A DNA stretch of 64,000 nucleotides from Bacteroidia bacterium (GTDB taxonomy: Bacteria > Bacteroidota > Bacteroidia > Palsa-965): contig JAKLJE010000001.1 of NCBI GenBank assembly GCA_023151315.1, forward strand, positions 1-64,000, written 5' to 3'. The position numbers and the translations under genes are program-made. Under the pieces are notes generated by a model. It did no database searches. It worked only from the letters and a program-made list of their open reading frames with translations, and was not told the DNA's origin. Numbering within the stretch: position 1 is the stretch's first letter; every line of letters starts with the position of its first letter. Below, in pieces: positions 1-9,751 of this stretch.

Positions 1-207
1 AATCCGAACAACGGAGCGTTCACTGTGATCACATCAACATTTGCTGACATGATGATCTACGATGCGCAAGGAAAACTTGTAGCCGCACAGAAAGTTCAGG
101 CGAACGTTCAGAACCAGATCAACATTGAAAGTTCAGGAATATACCTGATTACAATCGTTGCTGCTGACGGAAGCAGAACTACACAGCGTGTTGTGGTGAC
201 GAAGTAA
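1..207 (+). CDS. C-terminal end of a T9SS-secreted protein (5' truncated)
   Basis: The frame is open from the first base and ends at TAA 205-207, giving the last 68 residues of a larger protein. It begins NPNNGAFTV, the hallmark start of the type A T9SS C-terminal sorting domain. The usual pattern follows: a beta-rich segment with a YDAQGK turn, then SSGIYLITI and a final RVVVTK. Such domains send proteins across the outer membrane through the type IX system and are then cleaved by PorU. The catalytic or adhesive part lies outside the window, so its function cannot be named. A GTG at 25 could be read as a start, but the sorting-domain match upstream of it shows this is a continuing frame. Confidence 0.9.
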   Translation, partial: NPNNGAFTVITSTFADMMIYDAQGKLVAAQKVQANVQNQINIESSGIYLITIVAADGSRTTQRVVVTK

Positions 208-226
208 TCGCGATTACGTATAAATG

Positions 227-260
227 AAAAGCCCTCTCTGTTAAAGGAGAGGGCTTTTTT
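227..260. terminator. Bidirectional rho-independent terminator
   Basis: An 8-bp GC-rich stem (GCCCTCTC at 231-238 with GAGAGGGC at 247-254) is flanked by A4 on the left and T6 on the right. It sits between the convergent T9SS cargo gene and the polyprenyl synthase gene and can serve both. Confidence 0.85.
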
Positions 261-273
261 AGTGGAGTTATTT

Positions 274-1251
274 TTAGTGTTGCCTTACCATCAAACTTTC
301 CGCCACGGATTTTATCATTGCGATTTTCGATGGATCCGCTTTTATACTTTCCAGAGCCTGTATTCCCAATGAAAATTGATTGTGCATTTCTGCTTCAGCT
401 GCCTTACGAACTTCAAACGCATCATAAATTTCTTTCACTGCGTTGACTTTGGCTTCCGCATCATTAACATCGGACTGCAACCAATTAAGCAGGTTTTCTT
501 TGTGATATCCGTTTGCACGACTTAATGCGGTCAACAGTAAATAAGTTTTCTTGTTCGACACAATATCTCCGCCAACCTGCTTCCCGAATTTATCCGGATC
601 GCCGTACACATCAAGAATATCATCCTGCAATTGAAATGCAATTCCAACTCTTCTTCCGAATTCGTAAAGCTTGTGAGCTTCCGCTCTGTCAGCACCACCG
701 CACAATGCACCTATTTCCATGGCACCGGCAAGCAGCACAGCAGTCTTCAATTCAATCATCCGGATGTACTCCGCAATGGAAACATCCGAACGTGATTCAA
801 AATCCATATCCATTTGCTGACCTTCACAAACTTCAAGTGCAGTTTGCGTAAATATGTCAAGCACCTGCGGTAACACAGCGGCCGGTGATTTTGCAACCTG
901 ACGAAATGCTTCCGTGTATAACGCGTCTCCGCTCAGAATAGCAATATTGCTGTTCCATTTTGCAAACACTGTTGCCTTTCCGCGACGCAATGGAGCATTA
1001 TCCATTATGTCATCATGAAGCAATGTAAAGTTGTGAAACAACTCAATTCCGATTGCCGCCGGAAGAGAAGGGCCCGGTTCATCAGTAAATAAACCTGCGC
1101 CCATTACAGTAAGCAGCGGACGCATGCGTTTACCACCTAACGTTAGCGTGTAACGAATGGGTTCATACAGGTTGTCAGGACTTTTGGGTAGTGAGTTTGC
1201 GAACACATCCAGTTCCGCACTGATCAACTCTTGGTAGCGTTGAATATTCAT
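274..1251 (-). CDS. Polyprenyl diphosphate synthase (FPP/GGPP-type)
   Basis: This 325-residue trans-isoprenyl diphosphate synthase condenses isopentenyl diphosphate with an allylic diphosphate. The first aspartate-rich motif DDIMD is at about 80-84 and the second, DDILD, at about 210-214; both bind Mg-diphosphate. The GGKRMRP motif near 39-45 binds diphosphate. A phenylalanine five residues before the first motif suggests a short product (C15-C20) rather than a long quinone tail, but this is inference. The start was chosen at ATG 1251 rather than the upstream TTG at 1254, because it makes a TGATG junction with the stop of the upstream epimerase gene. It is the last gene of a four-gene run (MMPL, rmlA, epimerase, this gene) and is followed by a strong terminator. 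Confidence 0.9.
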   Translation of the reverse strand: MNIQRYQELISAELDVFANSLPKSPDNLYEPIRYTLTLGGKRMRPLLTVMGAGLFTDEPGPSLPAAIGIELFHNFTLLHDDIMDNAPLRRGKATVFAKWNSNIAILSGDALYTEAFRQVAKSPAAVLPQVLDIFTQTALEVCEGQQMDMDFESRSDVSIAEYIRMIELKTAVLLAGAMEIGALCGGADRAEAHKLYEFGRRVGIAFQLQDDILDVYGDPDKFGKQVGGDIVSNKKTYLLLTALSRANGYHKENLLNWLQSDVNDAEAKVNAVKEIYDAFEVRKAAEAEMHNQFSLGIQALESIKADPSKIAMIKSVAESLMVRQH

Positions 1252-2198
1252 CAAAGTATAAATCGTGTGTCCGCAATTACTTTTCTCAGTCCTTCTTCTA
1301 ATGAAGTCGGTGCCCGGTGCAGGAGCTTTTCCATTTTTGTGGTATCCGGCATTCTGCGCGTCATATCGCCTTCAACCAAAGCAGGGCCGAATTTCAATTG
1401 CGACTTGGATCCGGTTATCTCTATGATTTTAGCAGCCAACTCACGAATGGTGATTTCATTACTGCTGCCGATGTTTACAACATCATTGATAAATTCATTG
1501 TTGTAAAATGCGTTCGCACAGGCGTCGGTGTTGTCGTCGATAAAACAGAAAGTACGCGTTTGCATTCCGTCACCATTAATTATGATATCCTGATTTTGCA
1601 ACGCAGCAGAAATAAATCTGGAGATCACAAAATCTTTACTCTGTTTAGGCCCGAACGTATTGAAGAAACGGAAAATCGTGTACTCCACTCCGAATTCACG
1701 CTGATATGATTTCAGATATGCTTCACCTGCGTTTTTTACAATCGCATAGGGGAGACGTGAATTTAACGGAGTTGTTTCTTCATTCTGCGGCAGTTCCACC
1801 GGTTCGCCGTAAACTTCAGATGAAGACGAGAAATACACCCGCTTCACACCGCTGTTCTTGGATAATTCCATGATGTTCCTGAAACCGTTCAGGTCATTCA
1901 ATACCATCACAGGATTCTCAAGTGTACGATGTACACCGACAACCGCTGCGTAATGAAAAACATAGTTGAACTGATGCGACATCATCACAGCAGACAAGTC
2001 TGTGTAGTTGTTTACGTCACAACGGATAAACCGAACGTTATTGTGTTCGGATGCAGGGATTTTATCCGGTGAGCCGGTAAGCAGATTATCAACAACTACA
2101 ATTGAATTCTCAGGATTGGCTGCAAGTTTTTCAACCATGGCAGATCCGACGAATCCTGCTCCGCCCGTTATGAGAATATTGATTTTGCCGCTGTTCAT
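1251..2198 (-). CDS. NAD-dependent sugar-nucleotide epimerase/dehydratase
   Basis: This 315-residue extended short-chain dehydrogenase acts on nucleotide sugars. The N-terminal NAD-binding motif GGAGFVG is at 12-18. The catalytic triad is visible as the Ser run near 124-127 (SSSSEVYGEP) and YAIVK at 151-155. FNTFGP near 179-184 is typical of UDP-glucose 4-epimerase, UDP-glucuronate decarboxylase and dTDP-glucose dehydratase relatives. The sequence alone does not settle which substrate is used. It lies 3 nt downstream of rmlA, which makes dTDP-glucose, so a nucleotide-sugar role in envelope glycan synthesis is likely. The stop overlaps the start of the polyprenyl synthase gene by one base. Confidence 0.88.
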   Translation of the reverse strand: MNSGKINILITGGAGFVGSAMVEKLAANPENSIVVVDNLLTGSPDKIPASEHNNVRFIRCDVNNYTDLSAVMMSHQFNYVFHYAAVVGVHRTLENPVMVLNDLNGFRNIMELSKNSGVKRVYFSSSSEVYGEPVELPQNEETTPLNSRLPYAIVKNAGEAYLKSYQREFGVEYTIFRFFNTFGPKQSKDFVISRFISAALQNQDIIINGDGMQTRTFCFIDDNTDACANAFYNNEFINDVVNIGSSNEITIRELAAKIIEITGSKSQLKFGPALVEGDMTRRMPDTTKMEKLLHRAPTSLEEGLRKVIADTRFIL

Positions 2199-2201
2199 AT
2201 T

Positions 2202-3071
2202 CTACGCAATCGACACAAGGTACTGACCGTATCCGCTCTTCATCAGTGGCTCTGCCAATCGTTGCAGTTGTGTTTTGTCAATGAAGCCCGCACGGTATGC
2301 AACTTCTTCAATGCAGCCGACTTTCAAGCCTTGGCGTTCCTCTATAATGGAAACATAATTGCTCGCTTGAAGTAACGAAGCGTGTGTTCCCGTATCAAGC
2401 CATGCAGTGCCGCGATTCAGAATGCTCACATCCAGCTTCCCTTTATCGAGGTAAATCTTATTTACGTCTGTAATTTCCAGTTCGCCGCGTGAACTCGGTT
2501 TGAGATTACGACAGATTTCAATAACAGAGTTGTCGTAAAAATAAATTCCGGGTACAGCGAAGTTGGACTTTGGGACTTTTGGCTTCTCCTCAATGGAAAT
2601 AGCACGACCTGAAGCATCAAATTCAACTACACCGTAGCGCTCGGGATCCTGTACGTGATAAGCAAAAACCATTCCTCCTCCGTTTGTTTCAACGCGCTTA
2701 CGCGCATCACGTAACGTGCCGGAAAGATTCGAACCGTGGAATATGTTATCACCTAAAATCAGAGCTGCGTGTTCACTTCCAATGAAGTCAGCGCCTATGG
2801 TAAACGCCTGCGCAAGACCCTTCGGTTCCGGCTGCACAGCATATTCAAATTTCATTCCTAGTGTACTTCCGTCACCCAGCAATTTCTCGAATAGTGGTAC
2901 ATCAACCGGAGTAGATATAATCAGCACCTCGCGAATCCCGGCAAGCATCAAGGTGCTTAACGGATAATAAATCATCGGCTTGTCATAAACAGGCATAAGC
3001 TGTTTGCTCACTGCAAGCGTCAGCGGATGAAGTCGTGTGCCGGATCCTCCGGCCAGAATAATTCCTTTCAT
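2202..3071 (-). CDS. rmlA: Glucose-1-phosphate thymidylyltransferase
   Basis: At 289 residues this is the normal length for RmlA/RfbA, which makes dTDP-glucose from dTTP and glucose-1-phosphate, the first step to dTDP-rhamnose and related sugars. The nucleotide-binding signature [13 protein letters not shown] (6-18) is followed by [16 protein letters not shown]. Also present are [23 protein letters not shown] and VEFD, all diagnostic for the family. No rmlB, rmlC or rmlD lies next to it unless the downstream epimerase takes one of those roles. It sits 3 nt after the MMPL gene and 3 nt before the epimerase gene, so the set is probably co-transcribed. Confidence 0.95.
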   Translation of the reverse strand: MKGIILAGGSGTRLHPLTLAVSKQLMPVYDKPMIYYPLSTLMLAGIREVLIISTPVDVPLFEKLLGDGSTLGMKFEYAVQPEPKGLAQAFTIGADFIGSEHAALILGDNIFHGSNLSGTLRDARKRVETNGGGMVFAYHVQDPERYGVVEFDASGRAISIEEKPKVPKSNFAVPGIYFYDNSVIEICRNLKPSSRGELEITDVNKIYLDKGKLDVSILNRGTAWLDTGTHASLLQASNYVSIIEERQGLKVGCIEEVAYRAGFIDKTQLQRLAEPLMKSGYGQYLVSIA

Positions 3072-3074
3072 GAA

Positions 3075-5576
3075 TTACAATGTTTCGTTCGTGCCGTGCG
3101 GCTGAATCGTCAGTTTATCAGCATCAATATCTTCTTCCTCATCATAAATTTCAATGAGAGGTTCTTTCATGAATGCTTTAGTAGCTGCACGACGTTCGAG
3201 CGACAACAGAATACATGGAAGAAGAATCAGATTGGTCGCTAATGAAACAAGCAGCGTGATTGAAAGAAGAATTCCTAAGGCAACTGTTCCTCCGAATCCG
3301 GAGAAGATGAAAATCGCAAAACCGAAGAACAGAATAACGTTCGTGTAAATCATGCTCAATCCGGTTTCCTGAATGGCAAGTCCGACTGCTTTGGAAGCTT
3401 GTGCCGCAGAAAGTTTTCGCAACTGTTGACGATATTCTGTCAGAATATAAATTGTTCCATCAGATGCAATGCCGAAAGCAATAGAGAAAATCAGAATCGT
3501 GGATGACTTGAACGGTATTCCGAAGAAGCCCATGATACCGGCTGTCATTACGAGCGGTATCAAGCATGGCAATTTAGAAAGTACAATAATTGCAACAGAA
3601 CGGAAAAGAATCATACCGATCAGAAGAATCAGTACAATCGCAATAGTCAGACTCACGAACAGGTGATGCACGAGATAATCAAAACTGCGAAGGAACATGA
3701 GCGAGTTTCCGGTCAGATCGACTTTGTAATAGGCCGCAGGGAATAATGAGTCAACAACAGGTTTAATTTTTGCAACAATTTTCTTGGAGCTGTCTGAACC
3801 TACATCCGCCATTTGAATACTGAGTCGCGTCCACATTCTTGTGCTGTCGATGAACGAATTCAGTTTCTGCTGCTGACCTTTAACTGTTCCGCTGTAATCG
3901 GCAAGAGCTTTCAGATCCACAACGTTGTTTGGCAAGCGATATGCTTTTGGCTTTCCATCTTTGTACGCCTGATACGAAAACTTCAACGCTTCAACTATAG
4001 AAAGCGGTTTGGAGAAGGCGCCTTGCGAAGTAATGAAGCGCTGCAAAGAATCGATATTTTTCAATACTTGTCCTTCCTGATCGAAAAGGTTGCGTGGCCC
4101 CAACGTATCTGCTGCAAAGTCGCTGCGATTCAGTGTAAGACCTTTCGCTTTGTACTCCTGAACAATGCTGTCAGTTAAACGCGGTTTTACTTCCACAGCA
4201 ACCTCAAACGGAAGAATACCTTTGAAATGACGTTCGAAGAATTTCAAATCCTGAAACACAGGCTCGTCCTGCGGAAGATCATCCACAACATAACCGACAA
4301 CCGAAATGTATTTGAAGCCGATTGCAGAAATGATGGTAAGCAAAGCAATCGTTAAATAAATTTTCTTTCTGTGGTTATGAACGAGATAGTTCACCAATTC
4401 CAGAATACGGTTAATGCGTTTTCCGCTCTGATGTTTGGTTTGATTCGGCTTAGGCGGAGGTAGATAGCTGAAGATGATCGGCGTAAGAATCAGCGCGATG
4501 AAATACGTGCTCATTACGTTAACGGCAGCAATCACACCGAATTCGACAAGCATGCTGCTGTTGGTGAAGTAGAATACTCCGAAACCGATTGCTGTGGTCA
4601 TGTTCGCAAGGAAGTTCGATAAGCCGACTTTCTGTACCATGCGAGCCAATGCTTTGGCTTTTTGTCCGTGCTTGGCGTATTCTTCCTGATACTTATTGAT
4701 AAGAAATATGCAGTTCGGTATTCCTATGATCACAATGAGCGATGGAATCATTCCGGTGAGTACAGTGATTTTATACCCGAACAACGCCATTGTTCCTACA
4801 GAAACAGCAAGACCCGCAATTACAACGAGCAGAGAGAAAAATACAGCGTTGAAATAGCGGAAGAAAATGAAAAGTATCAGTGCTGTGACGCCGATAGACA
4901 ATATGAGGAACAACTGCATCTCACCACCGATCTTCTGCATGTATTGCGCACGGATATGCGGCATCCCTGAGTAATACATTCTCAGTTTATGCTTCTCTCC
5001 GAAAACTTTAGCCTTCTCGTTGATCTGATTAACAATATTCACACGGTCTTTTGTGTGAAGCGTGTGCTGTGAAAACGTAATCAGCATCACAGTCACCATG
5101 CTGTCTTTGTTGATGATCAAACCGTCATAGAATGGTAAACGCCAAATCTGTTTTTTCAGACTGTCAGCTTCTTCCTGAGTTTTCGGTCGCGATTGAACAA
5201 CAGATACAACATCGAATTTTGTAAGCGAATCGTTGCGCACAAGATTGTACAATCTTGTGGTTGACATCACGTCTTGTACACCTTCAATTTTCTTGATCGA
5301 CTCAGTAAGATCATACCAATCCTGAAACTTGGTCAGCTCAAACATGGTGCTGTCCTGAAATCCGATCAGCATTACATTTCCGTCTTCACCGTATCGTGCT
5401 TTGAACTTCTCGTACGCGATAGCCATTTCGTCGTCTTCAGGAAGCACGCGTGCATAGCGGTATGAAAGTTCAAGTCGCGTTAAAGCCCAGTATCCCATGA
5501 ATCCTGTGATCAGGATGATGAAAATGAGCAACGGCAAACGCTGCCGGAGTATGAAATGAGAAAGTTTAGCCCACAT
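3075..5576 (-). CDS. RND/MMPL-family membrane exporter
   Basis: This 833-residue protein has the duplicated RND layout: one membrane helix (about 13-32), a large outside loop (about 33-215), a cluster of helices (about 220-375), a second single helix (about 405-425), a second outside loop (about 430-625) and a final helix cluster to about 790. The C-terminus is a short acidic tail (EEEDID). This matches the MMPL-like 'predicted exporters of the RND superfamily' that move lipids or hydrophobic compounds. The substrate is unknown. It heads a run with rmlA, an epimerase and a prenyl synthase, which hints at an envelope lipid or glycolipid, but that is inference from position only. Confidence 0.85.
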   Translation of the reverse strand: MWAKLSHFILRQRLPLLIFIILITGFMGYWALTRLELSYRYARVLPEDDEMAIAYEKFKARYGEDGNVMLIGFQDSTMFELTKFQDWYDLTESIKKIEGVQDVMSTTRLYNLVRNDSLTKFDVVSVVQSRPKTQEEADSLKKQIWRLPFYDGLIINKDSMVTVMLITFSQHTLHTKDRVNIVNQINEKAKVFGEKHKLRMYYSGMPHIRAQYMQKIGGEMQLFLILSIGVTALILFIFFRYFNAVFFSLLVVIAGLAVSVGTMALFGYKITVLTGMIPSLIVIIGIPNCIFLINKYQEEYAKHGQKAKALARMVQKVGLSNFLANMTTAIGFGVFYFTNSSMLVEFGVIAAVNVMSTYFIALILTPIIFSYLPPPKPNQTKHQSGKRINRILELVNYLVHNHRKKIYLTIALLTIISAIGFKYISVVGYVVDDLPQDEPVFQDLKFFERHFKGILPFEVAVEVKPRLTDSIVQEYKAKGLTLNRSDFAADTLGPRNLFDQEGQVLKNIDSLQRFITSQGAFSKPLSIVEALKFSYQAYKDGKPKAYRLPNNVVDLKALADYSGTVKGQQQKLNSFIDSTRMWTRLSIQMADVGSDSSKKIVAKIKPVVDSLFPAAYYKVDLTGNSLMFLRSFDYLVHHLFVSLTIAIVLILLIGMILFRSVAIIVLSKLPCLIPLVMTAGIMGFFGIPFKSSTILIFSIAFGIASDGTIYILTEYRQQLRKLSAAQASKAVGLAIQETGLSMIYTNVILFFGFAIFIFSGFGGTVALGILLSITLLVSLATNLILLPCILLSLERRAATKAFMKEPLIEIYDEEEDIDADKLTIQPHGTNETL

Positions 5577-5746
5577 AAAAATCGCCTGTTATCAGGCTCG
5601 AATGCAAGTGGTAAAATTAGGAAAATACACGGATTAAAGTGTGAATTTTCTCGAATGAACGGCTTTCCCGAATTATTAGATGTCCTTCGCCTTACATGGG
5701 GTCTTTTCGTTTGGTCCCGGCATGCACAGATATCAGTGCCGAAATG

Positions 5747-5754
5747 TACATTTG
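5747..5754 (+). promoter_or_regulatory. -7 promoter element upstream of chrA
   Basis: TACATTTG matches the Bacteroidota -7 consensus TAnnTTTG and ends 15 nt before the GTG chosen as the chrA start. No TTTG was found at the usual -33 distance. Confidence 0.5.
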
Positions 5755-5769
5755 AGCAATTTTACTATC

Positions 5770-6942
5770 GTGAACGCACCAACCACGCTTAGCATTTTCA
5801 TGGTCTTCCTCAAGATGGGCGCTACGGCTTTCGGAGGGAATGTGGCTATGGTGGCTTCTATCAAGAAGGAAATTTGCGACCGACGGAACTGGATGGCTGA
5901 TAACGTGATTCTGGATCTTATTGCCGTTGGCAATCTACTCCCGGGACCTTTGGCTACCAACGTGGTTTTTGCAATTGGCAAGATTCTGGGTGGTTTCAGA
6001 GGGGCATTGGCCGCATTGATCGGAGTTTCGCTTCCATCTTTCGTGTTGATGTGCATCCTTTCCTGGGCGTATTTTACTTACGGCAGCACTCCGGCGCTTA
6101 CAGCCGTTATGAATGGAATTATTCCCTGTGTGGCAGGAGTTATTGCATCTGTGGCATGGACTCTTTTGAGGAAGAACGTAACAGTTTGGCAGCAATATCT
6201 TATTGCTTTGTGTGCTGGTGCTGCAATGTTTTTCGGCAAAGGATTTTTTCTCACACTGATCATTGTAGTTGCTGCCGCATTGCTCGGACGACTGTTCTTT
6301 TACAAACCAAAAACTGTAATTACACTCCCGAAAAAACGCGCTCCGGTTTCAGTTTGGTTATTGCCGTTAACTACAGCTCTGGTATTTTTTGCGCTGATTT
6401 TTTTGCCGCACATCAGTGTAAGTATTGAAGAGGTTCGCAAAGTCGGTCTCACATTCGGCACAATGAGTCTTACACTGTTCGGTGGCGGTTACGTGTTTGT
6501 TCCTGCAATGGAAAATGTAGTAGTGCATGAATTGCATTGGATGACGACACGTGAGTTTACAGAAGGTATCGCACTTGGACACGTAACTCCCGGACCGATC
6601 ATGGTAAGTTCGGTATTCGTCGGATGGAAAGTTGCAGGACTTAAAGGCGCAATAGCAGCGATTGTGATGTTATTCGGACCGCCGGCTGTATTGATGTATG
6701 TGGCGCATCATTTTCTTGAACGCATCAAATCAAACGCTGTAGCTGAAGCCATGTTCAAAGGTGTACGTCCTGCTGTAATCGGCATGATCGCGGTTTCCGT
6801 GTGGGTGGTTTTCTCATCTGCTCCGGTAAGTGTAGTTTCATTGCTCATTTTCGCAGCGACATTCGGCTTAACAGTGTGGAAGAATCCTGAACCGGTGCTG
6901 CTCATTATAGGTTCTGCTCTTGCGGGTTGGATCTTTTGCTGA
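5770..6942 (+). CDS. chrA: ChrA-family chromate/anion transporter
   Basis: This inner-membrane protein of about 390 residues has the two homologous CHR halves. The N-terminal half has GATAFGGN and GNLLPGP. The C-terminal half has LTLFGGGYVFVPAM and LGHVTPGP, the paired FGG...PGP signatures of the family. ChrA proteins expel chromate, but many homologues have unknown anion substrates. The frame is open back to ATG 5680, but that extension does not look like the family N-terminus. GTG 5770 was chosen because the family begins just before the first FGG helix and a promoter element lies 15 nt upstream. ATG 5722 is an alternative. The gene ends just before the sulfotransferase gene. Confidence 0.85.
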   Translation: MNAPTTLSIFMVFLKMGATAFGGNVAMVASIKKEICDRRNWMADNVILDLIAVGNLLPGPLATNVVFAIGKILGGFRGALAALIGVSLPSFVLMCILSWAYFTYGSTPALTAVMNGIIPCVAGVIASVAWTLLRKNVTVWQQYLIALCAGAAMFFGKGFFLTLIIVVAAALLGRLFFYKPKTVITLPKKRAPVSVWLLPLTTALVFFALIFLPHISVSIEEVRKVGLTFGTMSLTLFGGGYVFVPAMENVVVHELHWMTTREFTEGIALGHVTPGPIMVSSVFVGWKVAGLKGAIAAIVMLFGPPAVLMYVAHHFLERIKSNAVAEAMFKGVRPAVIGMIAVSVWVVFSSAPVSVVSLLIFAATFGLTVWKNPEPVLLIIGSALAGWIFC

Positions 6943-6980
6943 TCCATGAATGTCGAGAGCGGCAAGTGGAACTCGTTGCG

Positions 6981-6988
6981 TATCTTTG
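6981..6988 (+). promoter_or_regulatory. -7 promoter element, sulfotransferase gene (near-leaderless)
   Basis: TATCTTTG fits TAnnTTTG exactly and ends 8 nt before the ATG at 6997. The transcript would start at or just before the start codon. No convincing -33 TTTG was found. Confidence 0.55.
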
Positions 6989-6996
6989 AACGCTTC

Positions 6997-8010
6997 ATGA
7001 AATCCATTCAATTCATAGGGACGCAACGTTCAGGTTCAAATCTCCTGCGCGTAATGCTGAATCAGCATCCACGCATTTCCGCTCCGCATCCACCGCACAT
7101 TCTTCAGGTGATGATGCCTTTCCTGAAAATGTACGGCGATCTTTCCCGCGACGAAAATTTTCGCGCTCTGGTTGATGATGTGTGTACACTCGTGGAGCGC
7201 AATCCTGTGAATTGGGATGTTCACTTTGTTCGCGATGAAGTGACACGGCGTTGCACAAACCGATCATTGCCGCAGGTGATGAAAGCGGTATACGAAATCA
7301 AAGCGCAAGAGAAAAATGCAGATATCTGGTGCTGCAAGAGTATGGCTTCGGTTTTCTACATGAACGAAATTACGGCTGCTGATATCACCCCGTTATGGTT
7401 GTGGCTGTACCGTGATGGTCGCGATGTGGCCTGCTCGTTCCGTAAAGCAGTTGTGGGAGAAAAACACGTTTACTTTCTTGCTCAGCAATGGAAGAAAGAA
7501 CAGGAATTGTCATTAATACAAACGCACAAATCGCCTGATAATTCAGTAGTGATGCGTTACGAAGAATTTACTCCTGATCCCGAATCATCACTGCGAATGA
7601 TTTGCGCTAAACTGAAGATCGATTACGATCCGGAAATGCTGAATTATGCGGATTCGAAAGAGTCCAAAATCACAGCAGCCTCCGGAGAAATGTGGAGTAA
7701 TCTCGTTCGGCCTGTGATGAAGAACAATACGAGAAAATTTGAGAGCGAACTTTCTTATGACGACATTCTGATTTTCGAATCCGTTGCCGGCGATCTGCTC
7801 AAAGAACTCAATTATGAATGCGTGACGGAAATCTCTGAACGTATAACATTTACGCCTGAGGAAATTGCAGAGTTTGCAGTCATTAACGACAGAATGAAAA
7901 AAGAGGCGAGAGAGAAAGCTCCGGAGGATATGACTAAGCGCGCAGCGCAGGATACTTTTATTCAATCATTGAAGAAACGATTCTCAGAGTATGAAAAGCA
8001 AACTGTTTAG
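6997..8010 (+). CDS. PAPS-dependent sulfotransferase
   Basis: This 337-residue cytoplasmic sulfotransferase should move a sulfuryl group from PAPS to an acceptor. The 5'-phosphosulfate loop GTQRSGSN lies at about 8-15, directly after the first beta strand. The 3'-phosphate site appears as LYRDGRDVACS near 137-147, with the expected Arg and Ser. The acceptor cannot be told from sequence. The ORF extends upstream to 6946, but the signature sits at the very N-terminus when ATG 6997 is used, and a -7 box lies 8 nt before it. The 3' end overlaps the next gene by 20 bp, so the two are translationally linked. A tail of charged residues follows the core. Confidence 0.85.
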   Translation: MKSIQFIGTQRSGSNLLRVMLNQHPRISAPHPPHILQVMMPFLKMYGDLSRDENFRALVDDVCTLVERNPVNWDVHFVRDEVTRRCTNRSLPQVMKAVYEIKAQEKNADIWCCKSMASVFYMNEITAADITPLWLWLYRDGRDVACSFRKAVVGEKHVYFLAQQWKKEQELSLIQTHKSPDNSVVMRYEEFTPDPESSLRMICAKLKIDYDPEMLNYADSKESKITAASGEMWSNLVRPVMKNNTRKFESELSYDDILIFESVAGDLLKELNYECVTEISERITFTPEEIAEFAVINDRMKKEAREKAPEDMTKRAAQDTFIQSLKKRFSEYEKQTV

Positions 8011-9727
8011 AATTGGACTTTCGGTTTTGATTTTGTGTCTTAGTGCATCTGCAATATCCGCGCAACTGATGACTATTGTTCAGGCTGTAACTCCTCAGCC
8101 TTATCTGCTCAAATCCGAGATTCTTCCTGCACCAAACGCTACGTTGAATCAGATTCATGTCATGTTCGAACATCCCGCTGTATCTGATGCTTCTTTTTAT
8201 GAATTGCGTATTTATGAAGTTGCCGGTAAGGATTCTGTATTGAAAATTCAACTCCGCGATTCAAACAATGTAACACCGGTTACGCAATTGGAATTCGGCA
8301 AAAATTACAAATGGTGCTACTCTGCATTCCGCAAAGCAGGCAAATCAGTTTTCCGGTCACGTATGTATGCATTCAGCGTGGCACCATTTCCTGCTGATCT
8401 GCGTGTGCGGGTTACGCATAACGATACTTCAGCGCACAATGGTGGACTGATCACATTCGATTATCACTGCATGATTACTGACCGCAGCGGGAATCCGGTT
8501 TGGTTTCTGCCAACTGCAACCGGCAATGAGTTCTCACGAAATGATAAAGTTCGCGATCTGCGTGTAACACATGCGAGCACATGTACATTCATCACGCAGC
8601 GTAACGCTTTTGAAATAGCCTACGATGGCCGCATCTTATGGCGCGCACCCAGTGTTGGTAAGTCTTCCAGTGCTTATATAGAAACTCTCCATCACGGAAT
8701 CGAACGTTTGGCAAACGGACATATACTTACTGCGGGTAATCATACTATGCGCATTCCGGTGCCCGGTGATACTGCAACAGCGAAAAGTGAATTCGGGGTG
8801 TTGGCTGAGTATGACAGAATGGGTAAACTTGTTTGGAAGTGGGATTCATACAATTACATAAGCCCGCTGGATTACCGCTTCGTAAAAACAGGTGAATCGG
8901 AGTGGATTGTTGCAACGCATCTGAACGCATTCAGGGTAGGAGAAAGCGATTCAATTATGTACGCAGGTTTCCGCGATCTGGATCGTATTGTGAAAATCAA
9001 TCGTAACAACGGAAAGGTTCTCGCTTCGTGGGGAAAGAAACTGAAAAGCGGAGAGGCAAATTCCGGCGACAACTTTTTTCACGCGCAGCACGATGTTACG
9101 CTCCTTCGCGACGGTAATATCGCGGTTTTTAATAACGATTCGGTATCAAAGGCAGGAGTTGTTTCTTCAATAGTAATATTCTCTCCTGCTGCACCGGGTG
9201 AGGAATCTAAATTGATTTGGAAATTCAATTGTGATTTTGACGGAGCGAATGATGGTCGCAGCGAAAAATGCGGAAGTGTTGATGAACAACCTAATGGTAA
9301 TCTGCTGGTTAATTTCGGCACGATCAATCGTTGTATTGAAATATCCCGCGATAAAGTGATTGTGTGGAATGCGTTTACTGAATCGTACAACAACCAGACG
9401 AAACTATGGATGCCTGCAGGACAATATCGCTCTCACTGGTCTTCTTCTCTCTATCCATGTTACTTCGGTGCGGATATCATTAACCGCAAACGCAACGGTT
9501 TCGATGTACGAGTTTGGAATGAAGGAAGCGAAGTGGACAGTTACACGGTACAGTATAAAACTTCATCCGGAGCATGGGTTGAAGCAGGAGTTTATCCGAA
9601 CGTTTCTGCTAGAGCAAAAGTGCTTTGTCACATTAACTCCGATAAGAAAAGTCCCGTTTCGGAAGTGCGTATAATTTCAGGTAAAAACAACGAGTTCGTT
9701 CGAACACTCAAGGTTCCTGCACGTTAA
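7991..9727 (+). CDS. Secreted arylsulfotransferase (ASST)-like protein
   Basis: This 578-residue protein has a clear signal peptide (about 1-25, ending ISAQ) and so is exported. From about 130 onward it resembles arylsulfotransferase-family beta-propeller proteins: HHGIERLANGHILTAGN (about 234-250) and HAQHDVTLLRDGNIAVFNND (about 364-383) are the repeated 'H...L.dGniL' blades of that family. ASST enzymes move sulfate between phenolic compounds without PAPS, using an active-site His; His235, His364 and His367 are candidates. A C-terminal domain (about 480-578) looks beta-rich. It overlaps the cytosolic sulfotransferase gene by 20 bp. The family call is by motif only; a non-enzymatic propeller is possible. 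Confidence 0.7.
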   Translation: MKSKLFRIGLSVLILCLSASAISAQLMTIVQAVTPQPYLLKSEILPAPNATLNQIHVMFEHPAVSDASFYELRIYEVAGKDSVLKIQLRDSNNVTPVTQLEFGKNYKWCYSAFRKAGKSVFRSRMYAFSVAPFPADLRVRVTHNDTSAHNGGLITFDYHCMITDRSGNPVWFLPTATGNEFSRNDKVRDLRVTHASTCTFITQRNAFEIAYDGRILWRAPSVGKSSSAYIETLHHGIERLANGHILTAGNHTMRIPVPGDTATAKSEFGVLAEYDRMGKLVWKWDSYNYISPLDYRFVKTGESEWIVATHLNAFRVGESDSIMYAGFRDLDRIVKINRNNGKVLASWGKKLKSGEANSGDNFFHAQHDVTLLRDGNIAVFNNDSVSKAGVVSSIVIFSPAAPGEESKLIWKFNCDFDGANDGRSEKCGSVDEQPNGNLLVNFGTINRCIEISRDKVIVWNAFTESYNNQTKLWMPAGQYRSHWSSSLYPCYFGADIINRKRNGFDVRVWNEGSEVDSYTVQYKTSSGAWVEAGVYPNVSARAKVLCHINSDKKSPVSEVRIISGKNNEFVRTLKVPAR

Positions 9728-9751
9728 ACCTGAAAGCCGTAACTTTAACGT

